A stretch of DNA of 64,000 bases from Tillandsia leiboldiana (lineage: Eukaryota; Streptophyta; Magnoliopsida; Poales; Bromeliaceae). Where the stretch lies: contig CM055063.1 in the NCBI GenBank assembly GCA_029204045.2, positions 30,490,810-30,554,809 on the forward strand. The letters run 5' to 3'. Positions 59,301 to 64,000 of the stretch are shown here, one piece after another; positions within the stretch are counted from its first letter, which is position 1; each line of letters starts with the position of its first letter. Both the position numbers and the translations under genes were made by a program. The notes below the pieces were generated by a model. That model saw only the letters and a program-made list of their open reading frames with translations, searched no databases and was not told where the DNA came from.

Positions 59301-59530
59301 CGTTCACCGCCGAAAAAACCGAATCAGGGGTTACTATTCATCAGTACTATTAACTTAAGTTGCGGGTCCCACCAACAACTTCGCTGGTTTCTGGACAATC
59401 CGACTGTCTGATCGAAAAACAGTCTATACCATTTTCAATCGGTTCGACGAGACGGTCACACTGGCGATTTCAGATTTTCGAGATCAAACTTGGATCTAAA
59501 AGGTGAACAAATATTGCTCTGAAAAATGTG
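56353..59530 (-). mobile_element. GY-X-type LTR sequences inside the CACTA element
   Basis: 56460-58826 is homologous to 44120-46640 (shared GCCGATTTACGG, GACGTCCGGCTCGACGAAA, CACATCGGTATACAACCCA), including a donor-like GTGAGG (57725, minus) and CGGCGG-rich part. 58827-59530 repeats the last 700 bp once more as a truncated copy. The direct repeat AAATTGCATAATAAAGTT flanks the block at 56333-56350 and 59610-59627. No TG...CA-bounded TSD is found. Frames at 57200-58050 are not supported as genes. Confidence 0.6.
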
Positions 59531-59680
59531 CAATTTGCAGGAATAAATCTAATATTATTTATTTATATCTTAAGTAAGAATTTAAGATCTTTTACCAATA
59601 TTTGCTTTTAAATTGCATAATAAAGTTTTTAGTAGCATTAAAAGTAATTGCCGGTATTTAAACTATCTTTTACCGGCATT

Positions 59681-60083
59681 TAAAAATAAATATAGCTAAA
59701 TATTTATATTTACCAACAATAATTTGTAAATATCGATAAATGATATATTTAGCAACAATTTTTAATAAATGCATGTATATTTTGTATTTAGCAACATTTA
59801 CTTAAATATTGCAACGAATAGTGCCGCTGTATGTCATATTCACCAACAATAATTTGTTAATATCGATAAATGATATATTTAGCAACAATTTTTAATAAAT
59901 GCCTATATATTTTGTATTTAGCAACATTTACTTAAATATTGCAACGAATAGTGCCGCTGTATGTCATATTCACCAACAATAATTTGTAAATATCGATAAA
60001 TGATATATTTAGCAACAATTTTTAATAAATGCCTGTATATTTTATATTTAGCAACATTTACTTAAATATTGCAACGAATAGTG
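59681..60083. repeat. Right sub-terminal 130-bp tandem repeats of the CACTA element
   Basis: GCAACGAATAGTG recurs at 59811, 59941 and 60071, exactly 130 bp apart, with near-identical intervals. The last copy ends at the element boundary. Earlier copies continue GAATAGTGCCGCTG, so the element's end resembles an internal repeat boundary. Confidence 0.85.
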
Positions 60084-61501
60084 ACGGTGTTCTCAAAGAT
60101 CGACCTCCAGTCTGGCTACCACCAGCTCAGAATTAGAGGTGAAGATATACCGAAAACAGCCTTTCGGACTCGTTACGACCACTACGAGTTTACGGTAATG
60201 TCGTTTGGGCTTACCAACGCCCCAACGGTGTTCATGGATATGATGAATAGGATTTTTAAACCCTTCCTGGACCAATTTGTGGTGGTCTTTATCGAGGACA
60301 TTCTCATCTACTCTCGCACAGACAAAGAGCACGAGGAACACTTGCGAGTAATCCTCCAGACCCTCCGGGACTAGAAATTGTATGCCAAATAATAGAAGTG
60401 TGAGTTCTGGCTCCGTGAGGTAGACTTTTTGGGACACATAGTCTTAGCGTCGGGAATAGCGGTGGACCCGAGGAAGGTAGAATCCGTGACCAACTGGGGC
60501 CCGGCCAACAACGGTAACGGAGATCCGGAGTTTCCTAGGACTGGCAGGGTACTATAGACACTTCGTGGAAGGCTTCTCAAAGATAGCCACTCCCCTAAAT
60601 CGATTAACCCGGAAAGGGGAGAAATTCATCTTGACGGCTCAATGCCAGAAGAGTTTCGAGGAACTCAATGACAGACTAACACGGGCGGCAGTACTCACAC
60701 TGCCGAAGCCCGGAGAGGACTTTGAGATCTTTTGCAACGCATCACGAAGCGGTCTTGGAAGCGTACTAATGCAACAAGGGAAGGTCATAGCCTACGCATC
60801 AAGACAGCTCAAGGAATACGAGCAGAACTACCCTACACATGACTTGGAGCTCGCAGCAGTCGTGTTTGCTCTAAAGCTCTGGAGTCTTTACGAAGCGCAC
60901 TGCAATGTGTTTTCCGATCACAAGAGCCTTAAGTACTTGTTCACACAAAAGGAGTTGAATTTACGGCAAAGGCGATGGCTGGAACTACTGAAAGACTACG
61001 ACTTGTCTATCCATTACCACCCTGGAAAGGCAAATGTGGTGGCCGACGCCTTAAGCCGGAAGGGACAGACGGGAGAAACGGCGATGAGCGCCCATGCCCA
61101 ACAGAATCGTCTAATTGCAGAGTTCTCGCAATTGAGACTGGAGGTAGTGCCGGCGAGTACGGTTACGCAACTCCTGTCCTTAGTAGTTAAGCCTACTTTG
61201 ATCGAGAGGATCTTGGAAGGCCAGTCAACGGACACACAAATCCAAATTGTGCGGGACAGAATATCTTCGGAACAAGGGGGCGATTTTATGATTGGCAAGG
61301 ATAATGCAATAAAGTTCAGGGGACGAATTTGTGTGCCCGATGTACCGGAAATAAAGAAAGAAATTCTGACAGAAGTGCATAGTGCTCCCTACACTGCGCA
61401 TCCCGGTGGTACGAATATGTATAAAGATCTTAGGCAGACCTTTTAGTGGCCCAAATTGAAGGGGGACGTGACGCAATTTGTGGCAACTTGTTTGGTATGC
61501 C
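60084..61501 (+). pseudogene. pol: BE3 pol, RT to integrase start (Ty3/gypsy), degenerate
   Basis: Continues RT at FSKIDLQSGYHQLR, FGLTNAPTVF, then FIEDILIY (first catalytic Asp replaced by Glu), then RNase H with FCNASRSGLGSVL (catalytic Asp now Asn), IAYASRQLKEYEQNYPTHD, TDHKSLKY-like SDHKSLKYLF, YHPGKANVVADALSRK, and the integrase zinc-binding region HSAPYTAHPGGTNMYKDL...CLVC. Breaks: TAG near 60372, two further stops near 60390, a 1-bp insertion near 60507, and TAG at 61444 in place of a Trp codon. The frame 60565-61446 is otherwise open. The integrase core is cut off by SIR-2 at 61502. Confidence 0.88.
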
Positions 61502-61754
61502 TGTTAAGGAATTTGTTTTGGCGTATTTCGTGAAAGTGTTAAGTCTTGAAGATTGAAGATAAAGAAGTTTGGATCATATACCTCAATCTCAAGAAAGAAG
61601 AATTCAAAAGGATCAGGTACGTTTAACTAATTAATTTTGATGATCCGAATACTTCTTATAGTGTAGAAACACTTGGATGAATTTTTAATTGCATGAAAAT
61701 CAAAAAACTGGACATACTACATGTTCAGGATCCGGATCGGGCACTATAGTCCGG

Positions 61755-62015
61755 ACCCCGAGCATAGGGTAGTTCATGCGCAATTCCAGTCCGGACCGTG
61801 GTATTTCAGTCCGGACCCCGAACGTTAATTCTGATGGAATTGCTTGGTCAGTCCGGACCGTGGTATTTCAGTTCGGACCCCGAACGTTAATTCTGAAGGA
61901 ATTGCATGAACAGTCCGGACCGTGGTATTTCAGTCCGGACCCCGAACGTATGTTTTTTTGGAATTAGTCTGTCTCGTTACGACAGTCCGGACCGCCAATT
62001 CCAGTCCGGACCGTC
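61755..62015 (+). repeat. TCCGGA repeat cluster in SIR-2 U3
   Basis: CAGTCCGGACCGTGGTATTT and CAGTCCGGACCCCGAACGT alternate, forming roughly 60-bp tandem units just upstream of the TATA box. One unit has TTCGGA in place of TCCGGA. Confidence 0.78.
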
Positions 62016-62077
62016 GTCCTGTAAAATTTCAGAAAAGGTTAGTTTTTGATTCTTATCCTCTTCCAACGGTTTCTAAC

Positions 62078-62086
62078 CTATAAATA
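62078..62086 (+). promoter_or_regulatory. SIR-2 LTR TATA box
   Basis: CTATAAATA, a canonical plant TATA box, 60-70 bp downstream of the TCCGGA cluster. Transcription would start near 62110. Confidence 0.7.
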
Positions 62087-62851
62087 AACCCTATGATTCT
62101 TTTTCTAGGGTAAGCCGCATAAGCCGTAAAAGCCGAATAAATCAAAAGACGGCCATATAAAGAAAAATCCACCTATAGAGAAGAAAGGAAATCAATAGAT
62201 TTAATTCTATGTTTCTTCATCTATATTGATTAATTTGATTCTAGGGTTTCAAACTCAGATCTTGAATAGAATCAAATTAATGAATACTTAGATGGTATTT
62301 CCGATCTATTTCTAATCTAAGTATTCGGCGGATCATCACCACCCAAAAACAACGATTTCCCAAAATCGGCGCGTGGACTCGCGTGGCCTTGTGGATTCAA
62401 GGTGCAACCGCTCTCGTGGATTCAGAGCGAGGTACGTTCGTGGCTTCGAGACGTGCTACTGGGTGAAGACCGTGGATTCGGTTGGACGTCGTGGATTCGA
62501 CGTTGGACGCCGTGGATTCGGCGTTGGACGCTAATCGTGGATTCGAGGAGCGTTACGGAGCGAGCGGAGAAGATCTACTAGGAGCGTATGGAAAAAGGTC
62601 GAGTCGTCTGTGAGTACGGTATATCACCTTTGTAAGTGTTATAATTCTAGTGGATTTTGCCGTGTTATCGGTCCCGTGGTTTTTTACTCCGGTTTTGGAG
62701 TTTTCTACGTAAAAATCTTGCGTGTTATATTTTCTTTTCCGCATTGGGTTTTATAGCGCAACGATTTTTGAGTGTTTATTGTTTACACCTATTCACCCCC
62801 CTCTAGGTGTTTTTTCCCCTATTTAGGTCATTATTTACATAACCCGACAAG

Positions 62852-62863
62852 TGGTATCAGAGC
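62852..62863 (+). other. SIR-2 primer-binding site (tRNA-iMet)
   Basis: TGGTATCAGAGC directly after the 5' LTR, complementary to initiator Met-tRNA. Confidence 0.92.
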
Positions 62864-62882
62864 GGGAATAGGGTTGTAAACA

Positions 62883-64000
62883 ATGGCTGAAGGTGGAAAC
62901 ATCAACAGACCCCCGTTTTTCGATGGAACAAATTATGCCTATTGGAAAGTACGGATGAAAGCATTTCTTATTTCCATCGACGAACGGGTGTGGCAATCTA
63001 TCGAGTTAGGATGGTCAAATCCAACTGAAGTTATTGTTGATGTTCACACCATCAAACCTAGGTCGAAATGGACCAAGAAAGAGATAGACTTATCTTCTTA
63101 CAATGGCAAAGGAATCAATGCTTTATTTAATGCCTTGTCTCAAACAGAATTCTCTCGCGTCTCGGCATGTGAGACTGCGAAAGAAATCTGGGATGTTCTC
63201 CAAGTTTCACTTGAGGGAACTAACCTTGTAAAGATTCAAAAGCTGCAAATGCTTACGAGCAGATTTGACTCTATTTTCATGGCAGAAAATGAATCATTCA
63301 CAGACTACTATACACGATTGCAAGACATCGTAAACACATGTGCTAACTTGGGAGAGAAGATTCCAGAATTTAAAATTGTAAGAAAGATCTTAAGAACTCT
63401 TCCTGAAAGATTTCGTTCCAAGGTTATGGCCATTGAAACTATTAAACACCCGGACGAAATCCGTGTAGAAGAATTAGTTGGTTCATTACAAACATATGAA
63501 ATGACATTTCCTACTAACTATTCTTCTGGAAAAGCATCTACTTCTAAGTCTTCAGGTTTTGCGTTGAAAACTACAAAAGAAGAAGACGCGGATTCATCCT
63601 CCTCAGGCGATGACGAGAATCTATCTATGGAGGACTTTGAGAAGCAGCTTGCTCTCTTGACAAGAAATTTCCGCCGAAACTTTCGAAGGGGTAATTCTAG
63701 TAAAACTCCATTCTCCGGAAAGTGGAAGAAAGGCAAAGGTTTTTCAAGCCAAAAGTCAAGAAAGCAAGAAAGTTTTTCAAAGGATAAGAAAAGCTCAGAA
63801 GGACAAGTCCAATGCTTCAAGTGCCGAGGATATGGCCATATCTCAACGGAGTGTCCAAATAAGAATCCGTCCAAGAAGAAGGCGATGCAAGCCGTCACTT
63901 GGGATGACACCTCAACGACAAATGAGTCATCTTCAAGTGATGAAGAGAACAACGCAACAGCATTCCACGCGTCCACATCTTCACCCTTCATATGCTTAAT
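62883..64000 (+). CDS. gag: SIR-2 Gag (Ty1/copia), continues past window
   Basis: Open frame of 372 codons from ATG at 62883 (ACAATGGCTG context, 19 nt after the PBS) to the window end, no stop. Order: N-terminal copia Gag signature with PPFFDGTNYAYWKVRMKAFL (UBN2/DUF4219 type), ETAKEIWDVLQVSLEGT, LQMLTSRFDSIFMAENESF, LRTLPERFRSKV; an acidic Ser/Glu-rich segment; a basic linker; and the zinc knuckle CFKCRGYGHISTEC (about residue 311). Gag packages element RNA into virus-like particles. No disabling change is visible, so this is the most intact retrotransposon gene in the window. It probably continues into pol in the same frame. Confidence 0.93.
   Translation, partial: MAEGGNINRPPFFDGTNYAYWKVRMKAFLISIDERVWQSIELGWSNPTEVIVDVHTIKPRSKWTKKEIDLSSYNGKGINALFNALSQTEFSRVSACETAKEIWDVLQVSLEGTNLVKIQKLQMLTSRFDSIFMAENESFTDYYTRLQDIVNTCANLGEKIPEFKIVRKILRTLPERFRSKVMAIETIKHPDEIRVEELVGSLQTYEMTFPTNYSSGKASTSKSSGFALKTTKEEDADSSSSGDDENLSMEDFEKQLALLTRNFRRNFRRGNSSKTPFSGKWKKGKGFSSQKSRKQESFSKDKKSSEGQVQCFKCRGYGHISTECPNKNPSKKKAMQAVTWDDTSTTNESSSSDEENNATAFHASTSSPFICL

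Larger units (their letters stand above)
53741..60083 (-). mobile_element. CACTA (En/Spm) transposon inserted in gypsy pol
   Basis: Starts CACTACAAAAAAATTG and ends GAATAGTG, within an otherwise continuous RT gene. AT-rich, with sub-terminal tandem repeats at both ends and TAGCGGCATT/AATTGCCGCC motifs at the left. Holds a Transposase_23/24 gene on the minus strand, but I find no TNP2-type catalytic transposase. Beyond the CACTA pentamer the ends are dissimilar. The flanking triplets are CGC and ACG, so a clean 3-bp TSD is not seen. About 3.2 kb inside is GY-X-like. Confidence 0.78.
61502..62849 (+). repeat. SIR-2 5' LTR (Sirevirus-like copia)
   Basis: TGTTAAGGAATTTG to ATAACCCGACA, 1,348 bp, followed within 2 nt by a PBS. 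Homologous to the SIR-1 LTR throughout. Left flank ATGCC (61497-61501); the second TSD copy lies outside the window. Confidence 0.88.

Overview
This window is plant (angiosperm) heterochromatin made almost entirely of nested LTR retrotransposons and one CACTA DNA transposon. The plant assignment rests on plant-type Ty3/gypsy gag-pol, a Sirevirus-like Ty1/copia gag and envelope-like gene, Cassandra TRIM elements carrying 5S rRNA sequence, and Transposase_23/24 exons with plant-type introns. I cannot name the species. I see no host protein-coding gene, tRNA gene, full rRNA gene or CRISPR array. Labels used below: GY-B is a Tekay/Del-like Ty3/gypsy family with 2.3-3.1 kb LTRs that carry a CGCGCGG-rich block. 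GY-X is a divergent relative whose block is CGGCGG-rich. LARD-A is a large-LTR family with decayed coding capacity. SIR is the copia/Sirevirus-like family.

Layout. 1-13358: one GY-B LTR (+), cut by the window edge and split by a complete LARD-A element (A1, 1460-13134, minus strand, 4.1 kb LTRs, TSD GCTTG). 13359-17965: 3' part of a SIR element (+) with a broken envelope-like gene, polypurine tract and 3' LTR. 17966-19750: LARD-A-like LTR fragment. 19751-20038: Cassandra fragment. 20039-29108: 5' LTR of a GY-B element (BE1, +), interrupted by a GY-B solo LTR (20811-23529) and by a LARD-like solo LTR (24242-28085, TSD GGGGA) that itself holds another GY-B solo LTR (25554-27809, TSD CTCAA). 29338-30757: BE1 gag. 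About 30758-43361: second LARD-A element (A2, minus) with a rearranged left LTR and a GY-B solo LTR (39521-42628, TSD GGTTG) in its right LTR. 43362-46640: part of a GY-X LTR. 46641-53221: 5' half of a minus-strand GY-B element (BE2) with gag-pol, a tandemly duplicated Cassandra in its leader (49645-50603, TSD CGCGC) and its 5' LTR. 53222-53740 and 60084-61501: a plus-strand pol (BE3, probably the continuation of BE1) split by a CACTA element (53741-60083) that holds a six-exon transposase gene and GY-X-type sequence. 61502-64000: 5' LTR and open gag frame of a second SIR element.

How it fits together. GY-B and SIR supplied gag/pol functions. LARD-A and Cassandra encode no working proteins, yet have PBS, PPT, LTR termini and target-site duplications, so they were moved in trans. 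GY-B and LARD-A LTRs share the TGTCACGCCCC terminus and a compensatorily varying hairpin near it. GY-B LTRs also share a second hairpin pair and a predicted leader intron that contains the CGCGCGG block. One deletion plus inversion at about 30757/31514 could explain why four elements (BE1, A2, GY-X, BE2) all lose an end there.
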